From assembly GCA_022826925.1 (NCBI GenBank), contig JAJDTX010000003.1:62001-126000 (forward strand): a stretch of DNA of 64,000 bases, read 5' to 3'. This DNA is from Bryobacterales bacterium. GTDB taxonomy: Bacteria > Acidobacteriota > Terriglobia > Bryobacterales > UBA6623. Below, piece by piece: positions 16,285 to 24,345 of the stretch. Within the stretch, counting starts at the first letter, position 1. Each line of letters begins with the position of its first letter. Under the pieces are notes generated by a model. It did not search any database and was not told the DNA's origin. It saw only the letters and a program-made list of their open reading frames with translations. The translations under genes and the position numbers were made by a program.

Positions 16285-17172
16285 GTGGGGCTCGAAACCC
16301 TAGCCGACTACCTGCGCGACCGCCGCCAGCGTGTCGACCGCGATCTGGATCGGCTCCTGCCGCCAGCCTCCGCCCCGCCGGGAACGATCCACGCGGCCAT
16401 GCGCCACAGCGTGTTTGCCGGCGGAAAGCGCATCCGTCCGATCCTAGCCATTGCCGCCGCGGAGGCCTGTGGCCGGCAGATTGGTGTCACGGACGCGGCC
16501 TGCGCCTTGGAGTGCGTCCACACCTACTCGTTGATCCATGACGATCTGCCGGCGCTTGACGATGATGACTTGAGGCGCGGCCAGCCGACGTGTCACAAGG
16601 CCTACGGCGAGGCCGTGGCTATCCTCGCGGGGGACGGCCTGCTCACGCTGGCGTTCCAGTTGCTGGCGGGGTTGGACGCTCCGGACCGTGTCAAGACCGC
16701 ACTGGTCGCCGAGCTTGCCCTTGCGGGCGGCACTGTGGGTGGGATGATCGGCGGGCAAGTGGAAGATCTTGCTGCCGAAGGCGGCGTCCCGTCTCCGGCC
16801 CAGGTCGAGTACATCCACCGCGCCAAGACCGCCGCCCTGATCCGGGCATCGGTGCGCTTCGGAGCCCTCATGGCCGATGCCGACGCCCGGCGGTTGGAAG
16901 CGCTCGGCGAGTTCGGAGGCGGGATCGGGCTGGCGTTCCAGATCGTGGACGACGTTCTGGACGTGGTCTCGTCCTCAAAAGAGCTGGGCAAGACTGCCGG
17001 CAAGGATCAGGCACAGAGCAAGGCCACCTATACCGCGGTCTACGGCGTCACGGAGGCACGGTCGCGCGCCCGGCAGTGTGTCGACGAAGCCTTGGCTGCG
17101 ATCGAGGACTTCGGCGAATCCGCTTGGCCGCTGCGCGAGATCGCCCGATACATCGTCACGCGGACGAATTGA
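16285..17172 (+). CDS. ispA: Farnesyl/geranyl diphosphate synthase (short-chain polyprenyl synthase)
   Basis: Condenses isopentenyl diphosphate onto allylic diphosphates to give C15 (or C20) chains for quinones, undecaprenol and hopanoids. The 295-residue protein has FAGGKRIRP, the first Asp-rich motif starting HDDLPALD (Asp86 onward) and the second in QIVDDVLD. The length and the two-residue insert of the first motif fit the bacterial FPP synthase type. It starts with GTG, 3 bases after xseB. Its 3' end overlaps the convergent truA gene by 17 bases. Confidence 0.94.
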   Translation: MGLETLADYLRDRRQRVDRDLDRLLPPASAPPGTIHAAMRHSVFAGGKRIRPILAIAAAEACGRQIGVTDAACALECVHTYSLIHDDLPALDDDDLRRGQPTCHKAYGEAVAILAGDGLLTLAFQLLAGLDAPDRVKTALVAELALAGGTVGGMIGGQVEDLAAEGGVPSPAQVEYIHRAKTAALIRASVRFGALMADADARRLEALGEFGGGIGLAFQIVDDVLDVVSSSKELGKTAGKDQAQSKATYTAVYGVTEARSRARQCVDEALAAIEDFGESAWPLREIARYIVTRTN

Positions 17173-17950
17173 GGAGCGGCGCATCGGCAGCCGCGGTCTC
17201 GTCCGGGTATTCCACGCTCACTAGGAAGAGTCCCCGAGCCGGAGCGGTGGGACCCGCTTCGCGGCGGTCGCGGGCGGCGAGGATGCGATCGATGTCATCG
17301 GGCTGGAGATTGCCCCGACCGACTTCTAGCAGCGTGCCCACGAAGTTTCGCACCATCCGGTACAGGAAGCCCGAACCGCGCACGCGGTAGACCAGCAAAT
17401 CGGCCTCTCTTTCCAGCACTGACGAGTACACCGAGCGCTCGGTTGATTCTTCGACACCGCCGCCGCTCGATGCGAACGAGCGGAAATCGCGGTCCCCGGC
17501 CAGTCGCGACGCCGCCGCGCGCATGGCGCCCTCGTCCAGCGGATACGGGTGCCAGTAGGTGAATCGAGCCTCGAAAGGCGGACAGATTGGCGCCCGCTGG
17601 ATTCGGTATTCGTAGGTCTTGGCCGTGGCCCAGTGGCGAGCGTGAAACCCTTCCGGCGCCAGGCGGGCGTCGGTCACTCGGATGTCGGCCGGCAAGAGGC
17701 GATTGAGCGCCTTGACCAGGCCATGGGCGGGAATCGGGCTGGCCAGCGTGCAAGAGCACACCTGGGCCAGTGCGTGCACGCCCGCATCGGTGCGTCCCGA
17801 ACCAGCGAGTTTGACCGGTCGTCCCTCGACCACCGCGAGCGCATCCTCGACGGTGCCTTGTATCGTCGTCTCGGCGGGTTGGACCTGCCAGCCGCTATAG
17901 GCGGTGCCGTCGTATGCTAGCGTGAGTCTCCAACTGCGCTCGCCAGCCAC
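17156..17950 (-). CDS. truA: tRNA pseudouridine synthase A
   Basis: Converts uridines 38-40 in the tRNA anticodon arm to pseudouridine. The 264-residue protein contains LAYDGTAYSGWQVQ at the N-terminus and the catalytic Asp55 in GSGRTDAGVHAL, followed by the FHARHWA and FLYRMVRN blocks. The start is a GTG at 17950, directly preceded by TATATT, which could belong to the promoter. The C-terminal residues are encoded antisense to the end of ispA. Confidence 0.96.
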   Translation of the reverse strand: MAGERSWRLTLAYDGTAYSGWQVQPAETTIQGTVEDALAVVEGRPVKLAGSGRTDAGVHALAQVCSCTLASPIPAHGLVKALNRLLPADIRVTDARLAPEGFHARHWATAKTYEYRIQRAPICPPFEARFTYWHPYPLDEGAMRAAASRLAGDRDFRSFASSGGGVEESTERSVYSSVLEREADLLVYRVRGSGFLYRMVRNFVGTLLEVGRGNLQPDDIDRILAARDRREAGPTAPARGLFLVSVEYPDETAAADAPLLNSSA

Positions 17951-18083
17951 AATATACGCAGCGTAGCGCTGTTCGCGGGTCGGTTCCCGGCACCTGTCGC
18001 GTAACCAGCGGACCCCCCGTAGCGTCTAATCTTTCTGGGATTCTGCATTCGCCTGCAGTGCTTTGGCCCCTATCCCCTCCCCT

Positions 18084-20033
18084 ATGAAGATTTGGACTGG
18101 CCAACTATCGCTGTTGCTGGTCGCAGCAGTGCTCCTGCAGCCGATCGCGAGCGCCCAGCAGATAAGGGCTAGGCCGGCCGACTACAGCATGGGCAACTCG
18201 GCCTGGCCGCCGTTCACCAACATCTTCAAGGCACCGGATGTTCCCGAGATCTCGCTAAGCAATTCCGGCCGGCTGGAAGGCCTGCTGCACGACGCGAAGA
18301 TCTATTTGTCGCTGGCGGACGCCTTGGCGCTGGCGATCGAGAACAACCTCGATATTGCGTGGGCCCGCTACGGCCCACAGAGCGCTGCCAACGACCTGAT
18401 GCGGGCCAAGTCGGGCGCGCAGTTGCGCGGCGTGCAGAACCAGATCAGCACGCTCTCCACGGGCCTCGGCGACACCGGTGGTGCCGGGCCCGCCGGCCAA
18501 GCCACAGGCATCACCCAGCGCGCCGGGGGCGGCGGCGCTGCCGGCGGCCAGGGCGGGGCGGCGGATATTGGCGATGCCAGCACTTTCTTTGGCACCCAGG
18601 CCGTGAATCTGGATCCCTCGATCTTCAGCAATGTCGATTGGGGGCACTTCTCCAATCCGCAGACCAGCAACTTCGTCACGGGCACGAACACGCTGGTGCG
18701 CGAGATCAGCAACTCGCAGCTCGGCGTTCGCACGGGCTTCATTTCCGGTGCAACGGCCGCGCTGATCTGGGCCAACTCGCGCAGCGACACCAACAGCGTG
18801 CGCACCAACTTCAACCCGTCGCTGGTCAGCGCGATTACGCTGCGCGTCACCCAGCCTCTGCTGCAGGGCTTCGGCGTGGCGGTCAACACGCGCAACATCA
18901 GCGTCGCGAAGAACAACAACGAGATCTCGAACCTTCAGTTCAAGCTGCAGGTCGAAGAGGTCGTCTCGCGGGTTGCCGGGATCTACTGGGGCTTGGTCTC
19001 GCTGCGGGCGCAAGTCGAGAGCCAGCGGCAGAACCTTGCCTTGGCGGAGAAGCTCTACAGCGACAACAAGCGGCGCGTCGAGATTGGGACGCTCGCGCCG
19101 ATTGAGATTATCCGCGCCGAAGCCGAAGTCGCGGCCCGCGAAGCAGACCTGACCGCGGCGCAGACTGAGGTGCAGTTGCAGGAGACCATCCTCAAGGACG
19201 CCATCAGCGTCAATGGAATCGCAAGCCCCACGTTGCTGCATGCCGAGATCGTGCCGACGCAAGACATTGAGATCGACCCAAGCGAGGTGTTCGAGCCGCT
19301 GCCCACTCTGATGGAGGTTGCGCTGGCGGCACGCGCGGACATGGAGCAGAACCGCCTGCGCCTCAACAACACCGATTTGGGCTTGATCGGCGTCAAGAAC
19401 GGCATGCTGCCCAGCGCGAACCTGATCGTGGACCTGACCAACAATGCGCTATCCGGATCGGAGAACGAACTCTTTAGCGGCTTGCCGGGCGAAAGTTCGC
19501 TGGTCTCGCCATACTTCCTCGGCGGGCTCGTCAACGCGGGCGGGCAGCTACTGCGCCGCAACTTCCCGGACTACCAGGTTCGGATGCAGGTCAACATCCC
19601 GCTGAAGAATCGCCAGGCTCGCGCCGATTACACCGCGGCGCTGCTGGAGAAGCGCCAGCAGGAGATTCGCTTCGTGCAGGCGGCCAACGCGATCCGGACC
19701 GAGGTGCAGTCGGCGCTGATCCGCATCCAGCAGGCGCGAGCGCGTTACGCAGCCGCGCTGAAGTCGCAGGACTTGCAGCAACAGACGCTGGATGCCGAGC
19801 AGAAGAAGTACAACCTGGGCGCGTCCACGATCTTTCAGGTCGTGCAAGCCCAACGGGACCTGGCGAACGCCCGCACCAGCGTGATCGCGACCCAGAACGA
19901 GTACGCCAATGCGCGAATCAACCTAGATCGCGCCACGGGCCATATGCTGACAGCGCATCATATCTCCATCGCCGAAGCGTATGATGGAGTCGTTAGCAGG
20001 CGGCCCGATCCGCTGCCGGTTTCCGCCCAGTAG
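18084..20033 (+). CDS. TolC-family outer membrane efflux protein
   Basis: A 649-residue protein with a signal peptide (MKIWTGQLSLLLVAAVLLQP, cleavage near SAQ) and two outer-membrane-efflux repeats. The first is around residues 230-370 with helices such as YWGLVSLRAQVES; the second is around 540-640 with ALKSQDLQQQTLDAEQKKY. TolC trimers form the outer-membrane duct for efflux pumps and type I secretion. Between residues about 127 and 162 there is a Gly/Ala-rich insert that ordinary TolC lacks. No adaptor or pump gene is adjacent, so its partner is unknown. Confidence 0.9.
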   Translation: MKIWTGQLSLLLVAAVLLQPIASAQQIRARPADYSMGNSAWPPFTNIFKAPDVPEISLSNSGRLEGLLHDAKIYLSLADALALAIENNLDIAWARYGPQSAANDLMRAKSGAQLRGVQNQISTLSTGLGDTGGAGPAGQATGITQRAGGGGAAGGQGGAADIGDASTFFGTQAVNLDPSIFSNVDWGHFSNPQTSNFVTGTNTLVREISNSQLGVRTGFISGATAALIWANSRSDTNSVRTNFNPSLVSAITLRVTQPLLQGFGVAVNTRNISVAKNNNEISNLQFKLQVEEVVSRVAGIYWGLVSLRAQVESQRQNLALAEKLYSDNKRRVEIGTLAPIEIIRAEAEVAAREADLTAAQTEVQLQETILKDAISVNGIASPTLLHAEIVPTQDIEIDPSEVFEPLPTLMEVALAARADMEQNRLRLNNTDLGLIGVKNGMLPSANLIVDLTNNALSGSENELFSGLPGESSLVSPYFLGGLVNAGGQLLRRNFPDYQVRMQVNIPLKNRQARADYTAALLEKRQQEIRFVQAANAIRTEVQSALIRIQQARARYAAALKSQDLQQQTLDAEQKKYNLGASTIFQVVQAQRDLANARTSVIATQNEYANARINLDRATGHMLTAHHISIAEAYDGVVSRRPDPLPVSAQ

Positions 20034-20102
20034 CAGCGGCCGGGGACAGGCGGTGCGGCAGGCCCGCGCCGCGCAGGCGGCTTGGAGGTGGTGGAAACGG
20101 CA

Positions 20103-21803
20103 ATGGCCGAGACTGAGTTCGACGTAGTCGTGGTGGGTGCCGGTGCCGGCGGCGGCACCATGGCGCGCGTCCTGAGCGAGAAGGGAATCAAGGTCGCCCT
20201 GCTCGAGGCGGGTCCGATGTTGGACCCGCAGAAGGACTTCAAGACCAACAAGTGGCCGCACGATTACGGTCACCGCGCGGCCGAAGAGGGTGGCAAGGCA
20301 TACTTCGGCACCGGTCAAGCTTACGGCTTCATGACCGCGGTCAGCGGCGGTTGGGAGTTGGAAGGCGAGCCGTACACCTCCGCGCCCGGCACCGAGTTCG
20401 CCTGGTTCCGCTCGCGCGTGGTGGGCGGGCGCACCAACCACTACGGCCGGATGTCCTTCCGCTTTTCCGATCTGGACTTCAAGCCGTACTCCCGCGACGG
20501 CATCGGCTGGGACTGGCCGATCAGCTACGATGACCTCGCGCCGTGGTATGACCGCGCCGAAGAGTACATCGGCGTCACCGGCACCGTCGAGGGCATCCGC
20601 AGCGCGCCGGACGGCAAGTTCCACGAGCCACCGCCGCCGAAAGTGCACGAGCGCCTGGTGCGCGCCGCTGGCAAGAAGCTCGGAGTGCCGTTCATCGCAA
20701 ACCGGCGCGCCGTCATCACCCGGGCTCTCAATGACCGCCCCGCTTGCCACTATTGCGGCCAATGCGGGCGCGGCTGCCTGACGGCCTCGAACTACTCGGC
20801 GTCCCAAGTGGATATCTTCCCCGCCATGGAGACAGGCAACCTGTCCGTGATCACCGATGCGATGGTGCGAGAGGTCGAAGTCGACGAGCAGGGGCTCGCC
20901 AAGGGCGTGGCCTACGTCGACAAGGCAGCGAGGGCCGAAAAGCGCCTGCGCGGACGGGCCGTGGTGCTGGCGGCATCGGCGTGCGAGACGGCGCGGCTGA
21001 TGCTCAATTCCAAGTCCAAGCATTTCCCCGACGGGATCGCCAACGGCTCCGGTCTGGTCGGGCGGTATCTGATGGACACGGTGGGCTTCAGCCTGCGCGG
21101 CACGCTGCCAGCCTTGGAGAACCTGCCACGCTACGACACGGAAGGCTTCGGAGGGGCGCACCTGTACGCCCCGTGGTGGCTGTGGGATGGTCACGACCAG
21201 CTGGACTTTCCGCGCGGATATCACATTGAGATGGGAGGGGGCTTCCGCATGCCGGGTCCCAACAGCTTCGGAAGAACTGCGCGGGCAGCGGGGTACGGAG
21301 CCGAGATGAAGCGCAGGATCCGCCAGGAATACGGCTGTGGAATCGGCCTGTCCGGACGCGGCGAGATGATTCCCAACAACCAGAGCTACATGGACATCGA
21401 CCCGGACACGGTGGATCGCTGGGGGATTCCCGTCCCGCGTTTTCATTTCTCGTTCAGCGACTACGAGTGGAAGCAGGCGCGCCACATGGAGCGCACGTTC
21501 CGCGACCTGATCGAGGCCGCGGGCGGCCGGGTGCTGGGGATTGGAAACGTTGCGCGCGAGGCCCAGGGAATCGCCGTGCCGGGCTCGATCATCCACGAGG
21601 TCGGCACCGCCCGCATGGGCGACAATCCTGGCAGCTCGGTGCTGAACCGGTATTGCCAGGCGCACGAGGTCAAGAACCTATTCGTGGCCGACGGGGCGAG
21701 CTTCGTCAGCAATCCGGACAAGAATCCGACACTCACGATCAACGCGCTGTCGTGGCGCACGGCGGAGTACCTAGCCGAGGAACTGAGGAAAGGCAATGTC
21801 TAG
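20103..21803 (+). CDS. GMC-family oxidoreductase (FAD), large subunit of a putative sugar/alcohol dehydrogenase
   Basis: A 566-residue glucose-methanol-choline oxidoreductase. FAD binds at VVVVGAGAGGGTMARVL near the N-terminus. RVVGGRTNHYG marks the flavin-stacking region, and DGASFVSNPDKNPTLTINALSWR is the C-terminal signature. The nearest functional type is the flavoprotein subunit of membrane-bound gluconate 2-dehydrogenase and relatives. The next gene, a subunit 3 homologue, starts inside its last codons. No cytochrome c subunit gene is nearby. I chose the ATG at 20103 over a GTG seven codons upstream. Confidence 0.92.
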   Translation: MAETEFDVVVVGAGAGGGTMARVLSEKGIKVALLEAGPMLDPQKDFKTNKWPHDYGHRAAEEGGKAYFGTGQAYGFMTAVSGGWELEGEPYTSAPGTEFAWFRSRVVGGRTNHYGRMSFRFSDLDFKPYSRDGIGWDWPISYDDLAPWYDRAEEYIGVTGTVEGIRSAPDGKFHEPPPPKVHERLVRAAGKKLGVPFIANRRAVITRALNDRPACHYCGQCGRGCLTASNYSASQVDIFPAMETGNLSVITDAMVREVEVDEQGLAKGVAYVDKAARAEKRLRGRAVVLAASACETARLMLNSKSKHFPDGIANGSGLVGRYLMDTVGFSLRGTLPALENLPRYDTEGFGGAHLYAPWWLWDGHDQLDFPRGYHIEMGGGFRMPGPNSFGRTARAAGYGAEMKRRIRQEYGCGIGLSGRGEMIPNNQSYMDIDPDTVDRWGIPVPRFHFSFSDYEWKQARHMERTFRDLIEAAGGRVLGIGNVAREAQGIAVPGSIIHEVGTARMGDNPGSSVLNRYCQAHEVKNLFVADGASFVSNPDKNPTLTINALSWRTAEYLAEELRKGNV

Positions 21804-22503
21804 CACCCAAGGATTCGCATCTCTGGACGCACTGTCGAGACGGGACGCCCTGCGGCGGATCGCACTGGCGCTAACCGCCGCCGGGCTCGGCCAAGGCATG
21901 GACGCGGCGGACGCGGCCCAGGTCCACCAGCAGGTCGGCGAGGAGCGCACGCTGCAGGGCCAGTACAAGATCAAGTACTTCAACGAGCACGAGTTCCGCA
22001 CGTTGGAGCGGCTGTCGGAGTTGATCGTGCCGGCTGACGAGGGCGGGCCGAGTGGTCGCGAGGGCGGCGCTCCGGAGTTCATTGACCTGCTGTCGAGCCA
22101 GAACGAAGAGCTGGCCCATGTCTTTTCCGGCGGAATCCTGTGGTTGGACAACGCCTCGGTCGAGCGAGATGGCGCGCGCTTCGTAGAGTGCTCGGAGCAG
22201 GCGCAGACCGGACTGCTGGACTCGCTGGTCGATGCCGAGCGCAACGAAACCGGCGCGGAGACGAGTTGGGACACCCGGGAATACCGGCGCTTTTCTGTCT
22301 TCGGCGTCAAGTCGCCGTCCGACATGCGTCAAGGGCTGGAGTTCTTTGGCTGGTCGCGCCGTCTGATCGTAGATGCGTACTACACCAGTCCCGCGGGAAT
22401 CAAGGATCTAGGCTTTCTGGGAAATTCCGCGCACACCGAGTACACGGTGCCCCGAGAGGCGATTGATTACGCATTCAAGCGCAGCTCGCTGCGCGACGCG
22501 TGA
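21796..22503 (+). CDS. Gluconate 2-dehydrogenase subunit 3 family protein (Tat-exported)
   Basis: A 235-residue partner of the GMC protein. The N-terminus carries a twin-arginine signal, SRRDALRRIALALTAAGLG, which would carry both subunits to the periplasm if the GMC protein has no signal of its own. The body shows the family pattern LERLSELIVPADEGGPS, LEFFGWSRRLIVDAYY and the tail YTVPREAIDY. Its ATG lies 8 bases before the GMC stop, so translation is coupled. Electron transfer to the respiratory chain is inferred from the family. Confidence 0.88.
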   Translation: MSSTQGFASLDALSRRDALRRIALALTAAGLGQGMDAADAAQVHQQVGEERTLQGQYKIKYFNEHEFRTLERLSELIVPADEGGPSGREGGAPEFIDLLSSQNEELAHVFSGGILWLDNASVERDGARFVECSEQAQTGLLDSLVDAERNETGAETSWDTREYRRFSVFGVKSPSDMRQGLEFFGWSRRLIVDAYYTSPAGIKDLGFLGNSAHTEYTVPREAIDYAFKRSSLRDA

Positions 22504-22534
22504 TGCTGCGTTCGGCGGGCCGCTGGCTGGCAGA

Positions 22535-23029
22535 ATGGTCGCGCAAGCGAGCCTGACGACACGCCTGAGCGGAGCTCGATGCCGCCGGTTGGGGGCGATC
22601 TTCGCGGTCGTCGCGCTCCTGGCGTCTCCGACCGCGGCGCGTTCCCAGGGCTCCGATCCAGCCACTGGCATCAAGCGGCTGCTGCTGGATGCCAGCCGCT
22701 CCCTGCAGTCAGCCAACGCAGCGCTCTTCATGGGGCTTTTCGACCGCGCCTCGTTTGACGGCTATGCCGCTCTCCAAGAAGACATCGGCGCGCTGACCGC
22801 GCACCGCCGCATCGCGTCGTCAGTCTCTGTCGGCGTGCCCGAGGGCGGCCCCGAGCAGTGGACCGCCAGCGTGGATTGGTTGCTGGAACTCACGCCCAAG
22901 CTGGATCCGGGGCCTGTGGAGCGGCGTCGCCAGACCCTCCGCGTCTCGGTGCGCAAGCGTGGCAAGCGCTGGAGAATCGTCGGCTTGGCACCCGTCGGAT
23001 TCTTCGCTCCCACCCAGCCTGGCCGATAG
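22535..23029 (+). CDS. Secreted protein of unknown function, possibly NTF2-like
   Basis: A 164-residue protein with an N-terminal signal (LGAIFAVVALLASPTAARSQG) and a body predicted to mix helices and strands. The pattern of an initial helix (LLLDASRSLQSANAALFMGLF) followed by strands ending in KRGKRWRIVGLAPVG resembles the NTF2/SnoaL cone fold. I do not recognise a named family. It begins 31 bases after the subunit 3 gene on the same strand; an upstream in-frame ATG would overlap that gene and was not used. Confidence 0.6.
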   Translation: MVAQASLTTRLSGARCRRLGAIFAVVALLASPTAARSQGSDPATGIKRLLLDASRSLQSANAALFMGLFDRASFDGYAALQEDIGALTAHRRIASSVSVGVPEGGPEQWTASVDWLLELTPKLDPGPVERRRQTLRVSVRKRGKRWRIVGLAPVGFFAPTQPGR

Positions 23030-23122
23030 CAGCGCGGGCGCTCGCGGCATCGGGTCCGGCGTCGCGCCGAAACCGTGTGTGGGCCCAGCATGACGCTAGC
23101 TTCGCATGCGCGCCCTCTCGCA

Positions 23123-23128
23123 TATACT
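23123..23128 (+). promoter_or_regulatory. Possible -10 element of the aldo/keto reductase gene
   Basis: TATACT ends seven bases before the ATG at 23136. If it is the -10 box, transcription would start at or next to the A of the start codon, giving a leaderless mRNA. No ribosome binding site is visible. The -35 region is not convincing. Confidence 0.35.
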
Positions 23129-23135
23129 AGTTGCC

Positions 23136-24137
23136 ATGGCGACTTCGAGAATCCCGCATCCAGCTGCCGCCGGCTCCGGCCTTGGTGCGCTGGCGGCACA
23201 GGCGATTGCCCAAGACGACGAAGGCCGCGGCATCCCGACCCGTCGGCTGGGGCGCACTGACGAGCAGGTCTCGATCCTGTGCCTCGGCGGGGCTCACTTG
23301 GGTCGCGCTGCCCAAGACGATGGCGAGCCGGTCGCGCTCAAGCTGGCCCATGCCGCGGTAGACAACGGTGTCTTCTTCTGGGACAACGCTTGGGCATACC
23401 ACGATGGGTATGCCGAGGAGTTCATGGGCAAGGCTCTCAAGGGTCGCCGGGAGCAGGTCTTCCTCATGACCAAGAACTCCGGTCGCGACGAGAAGTTCGC
23501 CCGGCAGTGCTTGGAAGACAGCCTCACGCGCATGCAGACGGACTACATCGACCTGTGGCAGTTCCATGAGATCAACTACGACAATGACCCGGAATGGGTG
23601 TTTGAGCGCGGCGGTCTCAAGGTGGCGCTGGAGGCGCAGCAGGCCGGAAAGGTGCGCCACATCGGGTTTACCGGGCACAAGCACCCGCGCATCCACCTCA
23701 AGATGCTCGGCAAGGGGTACGAATGGGCTTCGTCGCAGATGCCGATCAATCCGATGGACTACTTCTACCGGTCCTTCCAGAAGGAAGTCGTGCCGATGTG
23801 CCTGGCCAAGGACGTAGGCGCGATCGGGATGAAGTGCCTGGGCGGCGGGCCGCGGATTGGCGAAATCCCGGCGACCACCAAGGTCACCGCCGAAATGTGC
23901 GTGCGCTGGGCGCTGAACGTGCCAGTTTCGTCGATCGTCCGCGGCTATTTGACGATGGAACAGTTGATGGCCGATGTGGAGCTTGCTCGCGAGTTCCGCG
24001 GACTCTCAGATGAGGATCGCGAAGCGATACTGGCTCTCGCGTATCCCGAGGCCGGAGACGGTCGCCACGAGCACTTCAAGTCGACCCAGCGCTACGACAA
24101 CTCGCTCTACCAGAAAATGCACGGCTTCGCCGCTTGA
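23136..24137 (+). CDS. Aldo/keto reductase family protein
   Basis: A 333-residue NAD(P)H-dependent oxidoreductase with a TIM barrel. The catalytic tetrad is visible: Asp in FFWDNAWAYHDG, the Tyr five residues later, Lys in LMTKNSGRD and His in LWQFHEINY. The first 28 residues are Ala/Gly rich (AAAGSGLGALAAQAIAQ) and look like the hydrophobic part of a Tat signal, but no twin arginine precedes them in this frame. The substrate is unknown. It lies downstream of the GMC pair and ends before a terminator. Confidence 0.88.
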   Translation: MATSRIPHPAAAGSGLGALAAQAIAQDDEGRGIPTRRLGRTDEQVSILCLGGAHLGRAAQDDGEPVALKLAHAAVDNGVFFWDNAWAYHDGYAEEFMGKALKGRREQVFLMTKNSGRDEKFARQCLEDSLTRMQTDYIDLWQFHEINYDNDPEWVFERGGLKVALEAQQAGKVRHIGFTGHKHPRIHLKMLGKGYEWASSQMPINPMDYFYRSFQKEVVPMCLAKDVGAIGMKCLGGGPRIGEIPATTKVTAEMCVRWALNVPVSSIVRGYLTMEQLMADVELAREFRGLSDEDREAILALAYPEAGDGRHEHFKSTQRYDNSLYQKMHGFAA

Positions 24138-24251
24138 GGGAGCGCTTGCCCTCGGGCTCGCACCGTGGCGCCGGCCGATCGCTTCGGCGTCTGCCAACCG
24201 AGTGCCGTGAACCGGGAGAAGGTGGGCCTTGCCCATCGCAAGGGCGGGGTT

Positions 24252-24273
24252 TGCCTCCCTCGAGGCACTTTTT
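24252..24273 (+). terminator. Rho-independent terminator after the aldo/keto reductase gene
   Basis: TGCCTC and GAGGCA pair around the loop CCTC and are followed by C and five T residues. A second small stem (CCTTGC/GCAAGG) lies about 20 bases upstream. The position, 115 bases after the stop codon and before the glmM promoter region, suits transcription termination. Confidence 0.65.
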
Positions 24274-24300
24274 CGCCGGATCGGAAGTGCATGAAAGTCG

Positions 24301-24306
24301 TACAAT
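24301..24306 (+). promoter_or_regulatory. Possible -10 element of glmM (GTACAAT type)
   Basis: TACAAT preceded by G, 39 bases before the glmM start and just after a terminator. It is one of five such elements found before genes in this window. Confidence 0.4.
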
Positions 24307-24345
24307 CAGGGGAGCTTCCGCGCTCTTTGGCGGCTTCCCGAACCC

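Noticed and set aside
19923-21665. 580-codon minus-strand frame opposite the GMC gene
   Set aside because: Exact antisense of a well-supported GMC oxidoreductase; it has no recognisable domain.
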